A DNA stretch of 64,000 nt, taken from assembly GCF_027111295.1 (NCBI RefSeq), contig NZ_CP114287.1, positions 2,666,001 through 2,730,000 on the forward strand. The letters are read 5' to 3'. Positions 54,306 to 64,000 of this stretch are shown here, piece after piece. The position numbers and the translations under genes were made by a program. This DNA is from Flavobacterium gelatinilyticum. Its GTDB lineage: Bacteria > Bacteroidota > Bacteroidia > Flavobacteriales > Flavobacteriaceae. The notes below the pieces were generated by a model that searched no databases, was not told the origin of the DNA, and worked only from the letters and a program-made list of their open reading frames with translations. Positions within the stretch are counted from its first letter, which is position 1. Each line of letters opens with the position of its first letter.

Positions 54306-55232
54306 CTATTTTAAGAATTTAATATTTCGTTTTAACCCTTCAAATTTTGTTCTTTTTATAGGAGAATTCTTGAATACAGTTTTAAAAGTTTCTTCAGTAA
54401 TTTCTGTCCAGTCTTTTTTTGAAAAAGAAATTAAATCGGGATTTGGATTAAATAATGGTTCCGAATGTGGTTTCGAAAAACGGTTCCAGGGACAAACATC
54501 CTGACAGGTATCACAGCCAAACATCCACTCATCAAATTTTCCTTTCATCTCATTCGGAATATTTTCTTTGAGTTCAATCGTGTAGTAAGAAATGCATTTG
54601 CTGCCATCAACGATATATGGAGCAAGAATTGCCTGTGTAGGACAAGCATCAATACAAGCAGTGCAAGAACCGCAATGATCTGTTACAGCATGATCGTATT
54701 CCAGATCCAAATCTAAAATAAGTTCTGCTATAAAGTAAAATGAACCTACTTTTTGGGTAATAAGATTACTGTTTTTCCCAATCCATCCCAAACCGCTTTT
54801 GGCGGCCCAGGCTTTATCTAAAACAGGCGCAGAATCTACGAAAGCGCGTCCGGAAACTTCGCCTATATTTTCCTCAATAGAATAAAGTAATTCTTTTAGC
54901 TTTTCCTTAATAACAAAATGATAATCTTGTCCGTAAGCATATTTCGATATCTTAAAACTATCTGTATTCTGCGATTCCGAAGGAAAATAATTAAGCAGTA
55001 AAGAAACCACACTTTTTGCATCATCCACTAGTAAAGTTGGATCTAAACGTTTATCAAAATGATTTTCCATATAAGCCATCTGGCCATTATGATTGTTATT
55101 CAGCCATTTTTCTAAACGAGGTGCTTCTTGCTCCAAAAATCCGGCTTTCGAAATACCGCACGAAATAAAACCAAGCCTCTTAGCTTCTTCTTTTATAAAT
55201 TTTGAATAGATCTCTTTCGAATTAATACTCAT
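54306..55232 (-). CDS. queG: Epoxyqueuosine reductase
   Basis: 308 aa. Catalyses the last step of queuosine tRNA modification, reducing epoxyqueuosine with cobalamin and two [4Fe-4S] clusters. Cluster cysteines are visible in [12 protein letters not shown] (C187, C190, C193, C197) and [13 protein letters not shown] (C240, C243, C247), with C213 nearby; the proposed catalytic aspartate is D134 in [13 protein letters not shown]. It overlaps the P450 gene by 4 bp and is last in the ruvB-P450-queG unit. Confidence 0.95.
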   Translation of the reverse strand: MSINSKEIYSKFIKEEAKRLGFISCGISKAGFLEQEAPRLEKWLNNNHNGQMAYMENHFDKRLDPTLLVDDAKSVVSLLLNYFPSESQNTDSFKISKYAYGQDYHFVIKEKLKELLYSIEENIGEVSGRAFVDSAPVLDKAWAAKSGLGWIGKNSNLITQKVGSFYFIAELILDLDLEYDHAVTDHCGSCTACIDACPTQAILAPYIVDGSKCISYYTIELKENIPNEMKGKFDEWMFGCDTCQDVCPWNRFSKPHSEPLFNPNPDLISFSKKDWTEITEETFKTVFKNSPIKRTKFEGLKRNIKFLK

Positions 55233-56575
55233 CTTTTAGAAAATGAAACTTCAACATTCACCGGTTTTAAAGTTACCAGCGGATTAAATGCTATGGAAGT
55301 ACTTTTAGATTTAATTACATATCGTTTTACAATCTGTGAAATGGCCAGACACATTTCATAGACAGCAAATCCGCTGCCAATACACATTCGCGGTCCTGCT
55401 CCAAAAGGATAAAAATAAGGCATTGATTTTTTCTTCTGTTCTCCAAGAAATCTTTCAGGAATAAATTCATCCGGTCTCTCCCAGTATTTGGGATTTCGGT
55501 GCAGTTCATAAAACGAAATTCCAATCAGGGTATCTTTTTTTATATTAAAATGAACTAAAGAATCATCTTCAACATTTTGTCTGTCTGTAATCCAGGCAGG
55601 CGGATACAAACGCATAGATTCATTTATTACGGCATTGGTATAAACCATCTTTTGAAGCTGTTCGATAACATTATCTGTTTCTGCTTCGACTTCTGCAATT
55701 TCATCAAAAATCTTCTGCTGTACTTCAGTATTATTGCCTAAAAATTGCAATGTAAAAGTTAAAGCATTAGCTGTTGTTTCATGTCCGGCAATAAAAAGTA
55801 CTTTAATTTCATCTATCAACTGTTTCATCGACATGCCTTCTCCCGTATCTTCATATCGGGTTTCCATAAGCATGTTCAGTAAATCGTTGAATTCTTCATT
55901 TGAATCGTTTCTTGCTTCAATAATTTCCTGAATAATAGTATTGTTTTCTTCAGCAAGCTTTAGATGTTTTCGAACTTGTCCGCTTAACGAAAACCAAAAT
56001 GCTTTATGTGGAAGCCGGATTTCTTTAATCAAAAATTTCTGAACTTCTTCTATTATAAATTTTATTCTTTGAAGTTTATCTTCCGAGATAGAAAACTCAA
56101 ATAATGACTTGGCCACAACATTAAAAGCTAATTCACTCATTGCAGGGAAAACATCAAAAAACTGCTCTTCTTTCAAATTATCAATTTCAGAAGTAATAGT
56201 TTTATTCATATTATCGACCAGCATATTCATTTTCTGTTTATGGAATGCAGGCTGAATAAGTCTTCTCTGCTTTAACCAAAAATCACCATCACTGGTTAAA
56301 AGTCCTTTTCCTAAATATTTGGAAAGGTATACAGATTGAAATTTTGATTTGTCGTAGTTCCTTTGGTTTTTAACCAAAATATATTGTGCTATATCATTAT
56401 CCCTTGATAAAATGATATATTTTGATAAACCAATCCTGATTGAAAAAGAATCTCCTAATTTGTCAAAGTATCTTTTGTGAAAAGGAATAGGATTTTTACG
56501 CACCCCTTCTGCATCCAAAAAAAATCTTATTATGGATAATGTAGAAGGGTAATTGTATTTTTCACCTGCCGGCAT
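55229..56575 (-). CDS. Cytochrome P450
   Basis: 448 aa, soluble bacterial P450 without a membrane anchor. The oxygen-activation helix is AGHETT (263-268), the ExxR pair is E319-R322, PERF is at 373-376, and the heme thiolate is C398 in [17 protein letters not shown]. Redox partners are not encoded nearby. Sequence style resembles the CYP102/CYP4-like fatty-acid group, but the substrate cannot be assigned. It lies 12 bp after ruvB and overlaps queG by 4 bp, so it is co-transcribed with two housekeeping genes. Confidence 0.94.
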   Translation of the reverse strand: MPAGEKYNYPSTLSIIRFFLDAEGVRKNPIPFHKRYFDKLGDSFSIRIGLSKYIILSRDNDIAQYILVKNQRNYDKSKFQSVYLSKYLGKGLLTSDGDFWLKQRRLIQPAFHKQKMNMLVDNMNKTITSEIDNLKEEQFFDVFPAMSELAFNVVAKSLFEFSISEDKLQRIKFIIEEVQKFLIKEIRLPHKAFWFSLSGQVRKHLKLAEENNTIIQEIIEARNDSNEEFNDLLNMLMETRYEDTGEGMSMKQLIDEIKVLFIAGHETTANALTFTLQFLGNNTEVQQKIFDEIAEVEAETDNVIEQLQKMVYTNAVINESMRLYPPAWITDRQNVEDDSLVHFNIKKDTLIGISFYELHRNPKYWERPDEFIPERFLGEQKKKSMPYFYPFGAGPRMCIGSGFAVYEMCLAISQIVKRYVIKSKSTSIAFNPLVTLKPVNVEVSFSKR

Positions 56576-56587
56576 AAATAAAAGTTT

Positions 56588-57613
56588 TTAAAATAAACCG
56601 CCCTGAATAGTATTCGTGTTTATCTTGCCAAGATGTTTGTAGGCCTTATCCGTTACTTCACGACCTCTTGGAGTCCGCATTATAAATCCTTCCTGAATAA
56701 GGAATGGTTCATAAACTTCTTCAATAGTCTCACTGCTTTCAGAAACTGCTGTTGCCAGAGTTGAAAGTCCAACAGGACCGCCTTTAAATTTATTGATAAT
56801 CGTAAGCAGTATTTTGTTATCCATTTCATCAAGCCCGTGTGCATCGACATTTAATGCTTTAAGAGCATATCTTGAAATTTCCAAATCAATTCTGCCATTT
56901 CCTTTTATTTGCGCAAAATCACGAACCCTTCTCAATAACGCATTTGCAATACGAGGTGTGCCGCGGCTTCTACCTGCAATTTCTATTGCTGCCTCCAGGT
57001 CAATTGGCATTTTTAATATAGAGGCACTTCTTTCGACAATAGTGGTTAATAACTCAGTAGTATAATATTGCAAGCGTGAAGAAATCCCAAAACGGGCTCT
57101 CATAGGAGCAGTTAATAATCCGGACCGTGTTGTTGCCCCGATTAGAGTAAACGGATTCAAATTAATCTGAACCGTTCTGGCATTTGGTCCGGATTCAATC
57201 ATGATATCAATCTTGAAATCTTCCATAGCCGAATATAAATATTCTTCTACAACAGGACTTAATCGATGAATTTCATCAATGAACAAAACATCTCTCTCAT
57301 CTAAATTAGTCAGCAGACCGGCAAGATCACCCGGCTTGTCTAATACGGGACCTGATGTTATCTTAATGCCTACCTGGAGTTCATTTGCCAGAATATTAGC
57401 CAAAGTAGTTTTTCCCAAACCGGGAGGTCCGTGAAAAAGAGCATGATCAAGTGCTTCACCACGTTGATTGGCCGCCGCAACAAACACTTTTAAGTTTTCC
57501 AAAACCTGATCTTGCCCGGCAAAATCATCAAATGACAGCGGACGCAATCTTTTTTCAAGATCTAATTCTTCTGAGTTATATCCTTTAGTTGTAGGATCTA
57601 GATTTTCGTTCAT
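56588..57613 (-). CDS. ruvB: Holliday junction branch migration helicase RuvB
   Basis: 341 aa, standard length. AAA+ motor that drives branch migration with RuvA. Walker A is [10 protein letters not shown] (61-70), Walker B is [10 protein letters not shown] (about 108-117), sensor motif GATTRSGLL, arginine finger region TAPMRARFG, and a C-terminal winged helix ([13 protein letters not shown]). The ATG at 57613 directly abuts the predicted transcript start of the promoter at 57618-57625, implying a leaderless mRNA. It is separated from coxA by a strong terminator. Confidence 0.97.
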   Translation of the reverse strand: MNENLDPTTKGYNSEELDLEKRLRPLSFDDFAGQDQVLENLKVFVAAANQRGEALDHALFHGPPGLGKTTLANILANELQVGIKITSGPVLDKPGDLAGLLTNLDERDVLFIDEIHRLSPVVEEYLYSAMEDFKIDIMIESGPNARTVQINLNPFTLIGATTRSGLLTAPMRARFGISSRLQYYTTELLTTIVERSASILKMPIDLEAAIEIAGRSRGTPRIANALLRRVRDFAQIKGNGRIDLEISRYALKALNVDAHGLDEMDNKILLTIINKFKGGPVGLSTLATAVSESSETIEEVYEPFLIQEGFIMRTPRGREVTDKAYKHLGKINTNTIQGGLF

Positions 57614-57617
57614 CCTG

Positions 57618-57625
57618 CAAAGATA
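57618..57625 (-). promoter_or_regulatory. Bacteroidota -7 promoter element for ruvB-P450-queG
   Basis: The minus strand reads TATCTTTG (TAnnTTTG), ending 5 bp before the ruvB ATG, far closer than in the other genes of this window (leaders of 16-38 nt). Confidence 0.5.
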
Positions 57626-57681
57626 TAGAAAGTAATCAGTTTCTAAAACAGTAAAACTGAACGATTAAAACTTTAACTAAA

Positions 57682-57711
57682 CAAAAAAGACTGCCATTTC
57701 TGACAGTCTTT
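57682..57711 (-). terminator. Intrinsic terminator after coxA
   Basis: AAAGACTG (57686-57693) pairs with CAGTCTTT (57704-57711), loop of 10, followed on the minus strand by a T-run. Ends the respiratory operon 11 bp after the coxA stop. Confidence 0.85.
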
Positions 57712-57721
57712 GTATTATTTT

Positions 57722-59524
57722 TTAGTGGTGTAGAACTTCTTCACCTTCTTTCATTGGTACATTTTGAGGAACAAAATCTACATCATGATTTGGGTTGCTG
57801 TAGTCATACGGCCAACGATATACGTGAGGAATTTCTCCCGGCCAGTTACCGTGGATATGTTCAACCGGAGTAGTCCACTCTAAAGTTGTAGATTTCCATG
57901 GATTCTGAGTTGCTTTCTTACCGTAGAAAATACTGCTGAAGAAGTTGTATAAGAATACTAACTGGAACGCACCTCCTACAAGAGCAAATGTTGTAATTAA
58001 AACATTCACATTTTGTAAATCATCAAATAATGGGAAGTTTGTATTAGTATAATAACGTCTTGGTAAACCAGCTAATCCTATAAAGTGCATTGGGAAGAAT
58101 ACTCCATAAGCACAAACAGCCGTAATCCAGAAGTGAATATAACCTAAGTTTTTGTTTAACATTCTTCCGTACATTTTAGGGAACCAGTGGTAAATACCAG
58201 CGAACATTCCGTAAAGTGCAGAGATACCCATTACTAAGTGAAAGTGAGCAATTACGAAGTAAGTATCGTGAACATTAATATCTAAAGTACTATCTCCTAA
58301 AATGATTCCAGTTAAACCTCCAGTAATGAAAGTAGAAACCATTCCGATAGAGAACAACATCGCAGGGTTAAACTGTAAGTTACCTTTCCATAAAGTTGTA
58401 ATCCAGTTAAATGCCTTTACAGCAGATGGAATTGCAATCAGCAAAGTTGTAAAAGTAAATACAGATCCTAAGAAAGGATTCATACCTGAAATAAACATGT
58501 GGTGACCCCAAACAATAGTAGATAAGAATGCAATTGCAAGAACAGACATAATCATCGCTCTGTAACCAAAGATTGGTTTACGAGAGTTTGTAGCCATAAT
58601 TTCAGATACAAGACCCATTGCAGGTAAAATTACAATGTAAACCTCAGGGTGTCCTAAGAACCAGAATAAGTGCTCGAACAATACAGGAGATCCACCTTGG
58701 TAATGTAGAACTTCACCAGCAATATAAATATCAGATAAGAAGAATGAAGTACCAAAACTTCTATCGAAAATTAATAATAATGCTGCAGATAACAATACCG
58801 GGAATGAAATAACACCAATAATAGCTGTTACGAAAAATGTCCAGATAGTAAGAGGAAGCCTAGTCATAGACATACCTTTTGTTCTTAAGTTGATTACAGT
58901 AACAATGTAATTTAAAGATCCCATTAATGAAGATGCAATAAAGATAGCCATCGATACTAACCATAAAGTCATACCTGTACCAGATCCAGGGATCGCTTGA
59001 GGTAAAGCACTTAATGGAGGATAAATTGTCCAACCTGCAGAAGCTGGTCCAGCTTCAACAAATAAAGAACATAACATTATTACAGCTGACAAGAAAAACA
59101 ACCAGTACGAAATCATATTCATGAATCCGGAAGCCATATCTCGCGCACCAATTTGAAGAGGAATAAGTAAATTACTAAAAGTTCCACTCAAACCAGCTGT
59201 AAGTACAAAGAATACCATGATAGTACCATGAATTGTAACCAAAGCCAGATAAATATCATTAGCCATTACACCATCAGGTGCAAATTTATCTCCTAATAAA
59301 ACATTAAATATCTTAAAAGACTCTTCTGGCCAAGCCAATTGCATTCTGAAAAGCAAGGACATTGCAATACCAATGATCCCCATAATAATACCAGTAATCA
59401 AGTATTGTTTAGCAATCATTTTATGATCAATACTAAAGATGTATTTAGTAATGAACGTTTCTTTATGATGATGTTCGTGCTCGTGATCGTGTCCGTGATC
59501 GTGACCGTGCGCTTCTGCTGACAT
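57722..59524 (-). CDS. coxA: Cytochrome c oxidase subunit I
   Basis: 600 aa, catalytic heme-copper subunit with twelve or more membrane helices. WFLGHPEVYIVILPAMG contains the CuB His-Tyr ligand pair, GHHMFISGM the further CuB histidines, and HDTYFVIAHFHLVMG the two heme axial and CuB-adjacent histidines of helix X. The N-terminus carries a histidine-rich stretch (HGHDHGHDHEHEHHHK, about 6-21). Reduces oxygen to water while pumping protons. Last gene of the act-cox operon, 30 bp after coxB. Confidence 0.96.
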   Translation of the reverse strand: MSAEAHGHDHGHDHEHEHHHKETFITKYIFSIDHKMIAKQYLITGIIMGIIGIAMSLLFRMQLAWPEESFKIFNVLLGDKFAPDGVMANDIYLALVTIHGTIMVFFVLTAGLSGTFSNLLIPLQIGARDMASGFMNMISYWLFFLSAVIMLCSLFVEAGPASAGWTIYPPLSALPQAIPGSGTGMTLWLVSMAIFIASSLMGSLNYIVTVINLRTKGMSMTRLPLTIWTFFVTAIIGVISFPVLLSAALLLIFDRSFGTSFFLSDIYIAGEVLHYQGGSPVLFEHLFWFLGHPEVYIVILPAMGLVSEIMATNSRKPIFGYRAMIMSVLAIAFLSTIVWGHHMFISGMNPFLGSVFTFTTLLIAIPSAVKAFNWITTLWKGNLQFNPAMLFSIGMVSTFITGGLTGIILGDSTLDINVHDTYFVIAHFHLVMGISALYGMFAGIYHWFPKMYGRMLNKNLGYIHFWITAVCAYGVFFPMHFIGLAGLPRRYYTNTNFPLFDDLQNVNVLITTFALVGGAFQLVFLYNFFSSIFYGKKATQNPWKSTTLEWTTPVEHIHGNWPGEIPHVYRWPYDYSNPNHDVDFVPQNVPMKEGEEVLHH

Positions 59525-59554
59525 ATATGTGTACTTTAAATTTTCTAAATAATA

Positions 59555-60748
59555 TTATTTCATCGCAACTTTAGCTACAGCTGCTTTTACAGTATCAACT
59601 ACCGCTTTAACGGTATCTTTTACTTTTGCAGCAGTGTCCGCAGCTGGTGCAGCTCCTTCAGCTGGTTTTTCAGAAGCAGCGGCTGCTTTGATATCCTGAG
59701 CTAAAGTAGTTTTCTCACTTAACCATTTTTTATAATCTTCCGGAGTATCAACAACAACTTTCATTTGCATGTTGTAGTGTGAAGCACCACAGATTTTATT
59801 ACATAATAGTAAATAATCAAATGTATAAGGATCTAATGCAACACCGCCTTTTGCAACTAACTCTACGCTTTTTTCAGCTCTAAGTTTGTTGATGTGAGCC
59901 ACTTTTTCAACCATGAAAGGAAGTTCTCTGTACTCAGCAGTTGTATAAGTTGGAACGAATGCAAATTCTGTAACCATACCTGGAACACAGTTCATCTGAG
60001 CTCTGAAATGAGGCATATAAGCTGAATGTAAAACATCCTGAGAACGCATTTTGAAATGTACTTTTTTTCCTTTTGGGATATGCAGTTCAGAAACAACAAT
60101 ATCATCCTGAGAATTTTTATCAGACATATCAACACCTAATGTATTGATACCCTGAATCAAACGAACGTTAGCTTTTCCTAATACATTATCATTTCCTGCG
60201 TATCTTGCAGTCCATTTAAATTGCTGTGCATATAATTCAATTTCAATTACATCCTCATCTTTGTCAACAAACATAATGTTATTCCAAGCGTACAACCCGT
60301 AAAGAATTAAACAAGCTAAAACTACAGATGGAATAATACTCCAAATTGCCTCTAATTTATTACTATCAGCAAAGAATAATGCTTTTTTATCTTTATTCCC
60401 TTTGTATTTAAAAGAAAACCAATATAATAAACCTTGAGTAATAACCTGAACTGTAAAGATTAAAACCCAGGTAATATTCATTAAATTATCTACTAAACCA
60501 CCGTGCTCAGAAGCAGGGGTATGAAGTGCCAAATTACCCCATTTTAGTAAACCATAAATAGTAAATATATAAATGAAAGCTAAAAAGCCAAACAAAATAT
60601 ATCCCTGAATGTTATTATCATTATCTGATGCAACCTGAGAATCATCAGAAGAAGATGCTCCTACCTGAGTAAGATCAAATATCTTCGTCAACTGCCATAA
60701 TGCAACTGCTAATAAAACTAAAACTATAATTACCAACAAACTTGTCAT
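59555..60748 (-). CDS. coxB: Cytochrome c oxidase subunit II
   Basis: 397 aa. Hydrophobic helices at about 3-22, 50-70, 90-112 and 135-157 precede the periplasmic cupredoxin domain. The CuA centre is visible as H241 in VLHSAYMPHFR and CNKICGASHYNM with C316, C320, H324 and M327. After the CuA domain comes an unusual A/K/V-rich tail of about 50 residues with no recognised domain. Accepts electrons from alternative complex III directly or through cytochrome c. 19 bp after actF. Confidence 0.95.
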   Translation of the reverse strand: MTSLLVIIVLVLLAVALWQLTKIFDLTQVGASSSDDSQVASDNDNNIQGYILFGFLAFIYIFTIYGLLKWGNLALHTPASEHGGLVDNLMNITWVLIFTVQVITQGLLYWFSFKYKGNKDKKALFFADSNKLEAIWSIIPSVVLACLILYGLYAWNNIMFVDKDEDVIEIELYAQQFKWTARYAGNDNVLGKANVRLIQGINTLGVDMSDKNSQDDIVVSELHIPKGKKVHFKMRSQDVLHSAYMPHFRAQMNCVPGMVTEFAFVPTYTTAEYRELPFMVEKVAHINKLRAEKSVELVAKGGVALDPYTFDYLLLCNKICGASHYNMQMKVVVDTPEDYKKWLSEKTTLAQDIKAAAASEKPAEGAAPAADTAAKVKDTVKAVVDTVKAAVAKVAMK

Positions 60749-60767
60749 CTGTTTACTTCTTTAAATA

Positions 60768-62162
60768 TTAATAATGAAAATGTTTACTTTCTTCAATGAA
60801 AGGATTTCTTTTTGCAAGCAAAGGAGATTTAGTCAATGCAGTAAATACAATAAAAATAAATAAACCTAAGAAGAAAAGAATAGATGCAATTTCAGGAACT
60901 CCAATAAACCATTTGTCTCCTACTGTACCAGGCATAATCATATTAAAGAAATCAACATAATGACCTAATAATATTACAATACCAGCCATAACAACAACCC
61001 AGTTAAGACGTTTGAAATCTGTATTGATTAATATTAACAATGGGAAAACAAAGTTCATAACAACTGCTCCAAAGAAAGGCAGGTTATATAATTGAATTCT
61101 TGTTACAAAATAAGTAACCTCTTCAGGAATATTAGCGTACCAGATCAACATGAACTGAGAGAACCATAAGTAAGTCCAGAAAACACTAATACCAAACATG
61201 AATTTAGCTAAATCATGGATGTGGCTTGTATTTACATATTCTAAATATCCTTTAGATTTTAAATAAATTGTTACTAATGCAATTGCAGTAATACCACTTA
61301 CAAAGAAAGAAGCAAATACATACCATGCAAATAATGTACTGAACCAATGCGGATCAAAAGACATAATCCAGTCCCAAGCCATGATAGACTCAGAAACAAT
61401 AAAGAATACTAAAAATCCCGCAGAGATTTTAAAGTTCTTTTTGTAGTATAGATCATCATTTGCTTCATCCTGCGCTAAACAGTTTTTTCTAGAGAAATGA
61501 CGATAGATGTTCCAGCCTAGTAAGAATATAAAAGCTCTTACAATCCAGAATGGGAAATTTAAATAACCAGATTTTCCAGCAATAATAGCGTCATAATGCG
61601 GGCTTTTAGGATCAGTAACCCCTTCGCCTAACCATACAAAGATATGATTAAAGTGAAGTCCGCATAAAACTAGAATTACGAAGAAAATAATAGAACCTGC
61701 AGGTAAATAAGCAGTTATACCTTGCATAACTCTAAATAATACAGGAGACCATCCTGCCTGAGCAACTTGCTGAATAGCATAAAAAGCTAAAACTCCCATT
61801 GAAAGCAATAAAAAGAAGATACAAGCAACATATACCGCAGACCATGGTTTATTTTGCAACTGGTGCAATACATGATTCAAATGTTCTGTATGCTCATCGG
61901 CAGCACCTACTTTTGCGTGCTCCCCTCCTTTGTGCTCTTCATGAGAAGCCTCTGCAGCTTCATGATGTCCAGCTTCTTTATGAGAAGCTTCTGCAGCCTC
62001 TCCGTGTGCAGCACCATGTGAACCATGAGCATCTGCAGCTAGTAATTTTTCAACTTCTTGAATATCTTTAGGTGCACTTAAAAAACCATACCCAATTCCT
62101 AACAGACCAAGAACCATTAGGATGATAGAAAAAGTTTTTAATTTACTTGAAAATGTATACAT
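60768..62162 (-). CDS. actF: Alternative complex III subunit ActF
   Basis: 464 aa from ATG at 62162; a TTG extension to 62189 abuts the actE stop and adds no signal, so it is not preferred. About ten membrane helices. Between helix one and two lies a soluble histidine-rich segment (roughly 30-95; GHHEAAEASHEEHKGGEHAK). ActF is a membrane subunit of the menaquinol:cytochrome c oxidoreductase, homologous to ActC in fold. It follows actE and precedes coxB, the usual order in Bacteroidota. Confidence 0.9.
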   Translation of the reverse strand: MYTFSSKLKTFSIILMVLGLLGIGYGFLSAPKDIQEVEKLLAADAHGSHGAAHGEAAEASHKEAGHHEAAEASHEEHKGGEHAKVGAADEHTEHLNHVLHQLQNKPWSAVYVACIFFLLLSMGVLAFYAIQQVAQAGWSPVLFRVMQGITAYLPAGSIIFFVILVLCGLHFNHIFVWLGEGVTDPKSPHYDAIIAGKSGYLNFPFWIVRAFIFLLGWNIYRHFSRKNCLAQDEANDDLYYKKNFKISAGFLVFFIVSESIMAWDWIMSFDPHWFSTLFAWYVFASFFVSGITAIALVTIYLKSKGYLEYVNTSHIHDLAKFMFGISVFWTYLWFSQFMLIWYANIPEEVTYFVTRIQLYNLPFFGAVVMNFVFPLLILINTDFKRLNWVVVMAGIVILLGHYVDFFNMIMPGTVGDKWFIGVPEIASILFFLGLFIFIVFTALTKSPLLAKRNPFIEESKHFHY

Positions 62163-62189
62163 ATCTATTACGATCAGTTTGTTCAACAA

Positions 62190-62735
62190 TTATAATTGGC
62201 TTTTTAGTTTTAGAACATAGTCAGCAACTAACCAACGTTCGTGGGCACTCAATTGATTTGCGTGTGATCCCATCGCGTTTAAACCATAAGTTTCAACATG
62301 AAATATACTTCCTTCAGTAATATCTCTGTCTTTATAGCTAGGTACTCCAAGAAATTTTTCTCTTTCAACCAATTTACCTTTACCATTTCCAGTTGAACCA
62401 TGACAGCTCATACAGTAAATTTCGAAAAGCTCTTTACCTTTTCCTGAATTTTTTTCAATTGAATCCAACGGAGATTTTAAATTAGCTTTTGCTAATTCGT
62501 AACCAGCAGTTGAATTTTCATATTCATAAGGTTCGAAACCTCTGTTAATAGTTCCTTCTACAGGAAGTTGTCCTTCTTTTCCTCCTTTAAATATTTTTGA
62601 TTCTGCGTAAGGCTCATAGGCTACAGATTCATACATATTTGGAAAATACTGATAGTTTGGTGCCGAATTATTGTGGCAAGATGAAACTAAAATAGTTATA
62701 CCAACTAAAAGTGTTATTTTATATATCCTTTTCAT
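62190..62735 (-). CDS. actE: Alternative complex III monoheme cytochrome c ActE
   Basis: 181 aa lipoprotein. The signal ends at ILVSSC (lipobox C20). The heme-c site is CMSCH (C108, C111, H112) in YCMSCHGSTGNGKG, and the sixth ligand is probably the Met in NAMGSHANQLS. Transfers electrons out of the complex on the periplasmic side. 8 bp after actD. Confidence 0.93.
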   Translation of the reverse strand: MKRIYKITLLVGITILVSSCHNNSAPNYQYFPNMYESVAYEPYAESKIFKGGKEGQLPVEGTINRGFEPYEYENSTAGYELAKANLKSPLDSIEKNSGKGKELFEIYCMSCHGSTGNGKGKLVEREKFLGVPSYKDRDITEGSIFHVETYGLNAMGSHANQLSAHERWLVADYVLKLKSQL

Positions 62736-62743
62736 AGCTACAA

Positions 62744-63268
62744 TTAATTCTTTTCAATTACTTTAACTTCAACAGCTCCTGTACCTTCGAAAAAAGAAAC
62801 AAGTTCTGCTTCGTTATTATTTACAGCCACTTCCATTAGGAAATGGTCGTCTGTTGTTCTTACATCAGGATTTTCTGCTTGTTTAAATGGCCATAATCTA
62901 CTTCTCATATAGAAAGTAATAACCATTAAGTGCGCTGCAAAAAATACAGTCATCTCAAACATAATAGGCACGAAAGACGGCATATTCTGAATGAAACTGA
63001 AACTTGGTTTTCCACCAATATCTTGAGGCCAGTCATGAATCATGATATAACTCATCATGAATGTTGCAACAGAAATACCTACACAGCCATATAAGAAAGC
63101 ACATATTGCTAATCTTGTTGGTGCTAATCCCATAGCTTTATCCAATCCGTGAACTGGGAATGGAGTAAAAACCTCTTCAATATGATGATGAGCAGCTCTG
63201 GTTTTCTTTACTGCGTCCATCAAAACGTCATCGTCATTATAAATGGCGTATATTACTTTATTACTCAT
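62744..63268 (-). CDS. actD: Alternative complex III subunit ActD (DUF3341)
   Basis: 174 aa with an N-terminal soluble part ([40 protein letters not shown]) and two membrane helices (about 52-74 and 103-125). The FPVHGLDKA motif is typical of DUF3341. It overlaps actC by 8 bp. Confidence 0.92.
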   Translation of the reverse strand: MSNKVIYAIYNDDDVLMDAVKKTRAAHHHIEEVFTPFPVHGLDKAMGLAPTRLAICAFLYGCVGISVATFMMSYIMIHDWPQDIGGKPSFSFIQNMPSFVPIMFEMTVFFAAHLMVITFYMRSRLWPFKQAENPDVRTTDDHFLMEVAVNNNEAELVSFFEGTGAVEVKVIEKN

Positions 63269-64000
63269 GATGTGAATCTTTATTTGCTCTTTCTCTAATG
63301 TAATTATCTCCTGTTCCTTTCAAAATTGTTTTAACCTCTGCCTGAGCAATTACAGGGAATGTTCTAGAGTATAATAAAAACAATACAAAGAAGAAACCAA
63401 TTGTTCCAATGAAAATTCCAATATCAACAAATGTTGGTGAGAACATTGTCCAAGAAGATGGAAGGTAATCTCTATGTAAAGAAGTAACAATAATTACGAA
63501 TCTTTCAAACCACATTCCGATGTTTACTACGATTGAAATAATAAATGAGAACATGATACTGGTTCTAAGTTTTTTGAACCACATAAACTGTGGAGAGAAA
63601 ACGTTACAAGTCATCATCGACCAATATGCCCACCAGTAAGGTCCGGTAGCTCTGTTTAAGAATGCATACTGCTCATATTCTACACCTGAATACCAAGCTA
63701 CGAATAACTCAGTGATATAAGCTACACCTACAATAGATCCAGTGATCATGATAATGATATTCATTAACTCGATATGTTGTAATGTAATATATGCTTCAAG
63801 GTTAGAAACTTTTCTCATAACGATCAACAATGTATTTACCATCGCGAATCCAGAGAAAACCGCTCCAGCAACGAAGTATGGAGGGAAAATTGTGGTATGC
63901 CATCCAGGAATTACAGAAGTAGCAAAGTCCATAGATACAATTGTGTGTACAGAAAGTACAAGAGGAGTTGCTAAACCGGCTAATACTAAAGATACCTCTT
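63261..64000 (-). CDS. actC: Alternative complex III quinol-binding subunit ActC, C-terminal part
   Basis: The gene continues past the right edge; about 246 residues are visible and the reading frame stays open to position 64000. NrfD/PsrC-like membrane subunit. The visible part has [34 protein letters not shown] and several helices with [18 protein letters not shown], the typical ActC signatures. It forms the quinol oxidation site and proton path of the complex. actA and actB are presumably beyond the edge. Confidence 0.92.
   Translation of the reverse strand, partial: EVSLVLAGLATPLVLSVHTIVSMDFATSVIPGWHTTIFPPYFVAGAVFSGFAMVNTLLIVMRKVSNLEAYITLQHIELMNIIIMITGSIVGVAYITELFVAWYSGVEYEQYAFLNRATGPYWWAYWSMMTCNVFSPQFMWFKKLRTSIMFSFIISIVVNIGMWFERFVIIVTSLHRDYLPSSWTMFSPTFVDIGIFIGTIGFFFVLFLLYSRTFPVIAQAEVKTILKGTGDNYIRERANKDSHHE

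Noticed and set aside
1..64000. Search for tRNA, rRNA, insertion sequences and prophage
   Set aside because: No cloverleaf-like sequence, transposase, integrase or phage gene was seen; all gaps above 300 bp were read through.

Overview
The window is from a Bacteroidota genome, almost certainly Flavobacterium and close to F. johnsoniae. It is AT-rich, start codons lack clear Shine-Dalgarno sequences, and many genes are preceded by the Bacteroidota -7 promoter element TAnnTTTG. It also carries gliding-motility and type IX secretion genes (SprA, a RemB-like protein, a PorP/SprF protein, a giant surface protein with a gliding-associated C-terminal domain) and an alternative complex III with a cytochrome oxidase. 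Nearly all genes are on the minus strand; the only plus-strand genes are at 4746-6152 and 12798-14540. I saw no tRNA, rRNA, insertion sequence, prophage or CRISPR array.

Layout, left to right. (1) 1-4568: minus-strand MacAB-TolC-type export operon (ATPase, two FtsX-type permeases, HlyD-type adaptor, TolC-like protein cut by the left edge). (2) 4746-6152: DUF4403 lipoprotein. (3) 6239-12692: a tight seven-gene minus-strand operon in which every product has a signal peptide: transglutaminase-like protein, unknown helical protein, Sel1-repeat protein with a T9SS sorting domain, JAMM/RadC-like metalloprotease-domain protein, and three tandem paralogous small proteins. I recognise no described system here, and it is the best candidate for something new. 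(4) 12798-14540: O-antigen-ligase-like polymerase. (5) 14541-19649: cytochrome oxidase assembly and small-subunit cluster (heme O synthase, two subunit III paralogues, subunit IV, SCO-like proteins, DUF420, a small Cys-motif membrane protein). (6) 19808-31448: remB-like gene, deoC, vanZ-like gene, gcvH, sprA (2402 aa) and ruvA. (7) 31528-34400: malic enzyme and a CBS-domain protein. (8) 34924-53755: an adhesin cassette of a 5284-aa repeat protein, a PorP/SprF partner and an OmpA/PD40 protein. (9) 54306-57613: ruvB, a cytochrome P450 and queG. (10) 57722-64000: actC-actD-actE-actF-coxB-coxA, with actC cut by the right edge.

How the parts work together. Alternative complex III oxidises menaquinol and passes electrons to the adjacent oxidase; the cluster at 14.5-19.6 kb supplies its heme, copper delivery and small subunits. 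SprA is the outer-membrane T9SS translocon through which the giant adhesin (type B sorting domain, PorP/SprF partner) and the Sel1-repeat protein (type A sorting domain) are expected to leave the cell. The giant adhesin has three homogenised internal repeat arrays (9 x 240 bp, 11 x 291 bp, 7 x 606 bp) and an N-terminal L-type-lectin-like domain.
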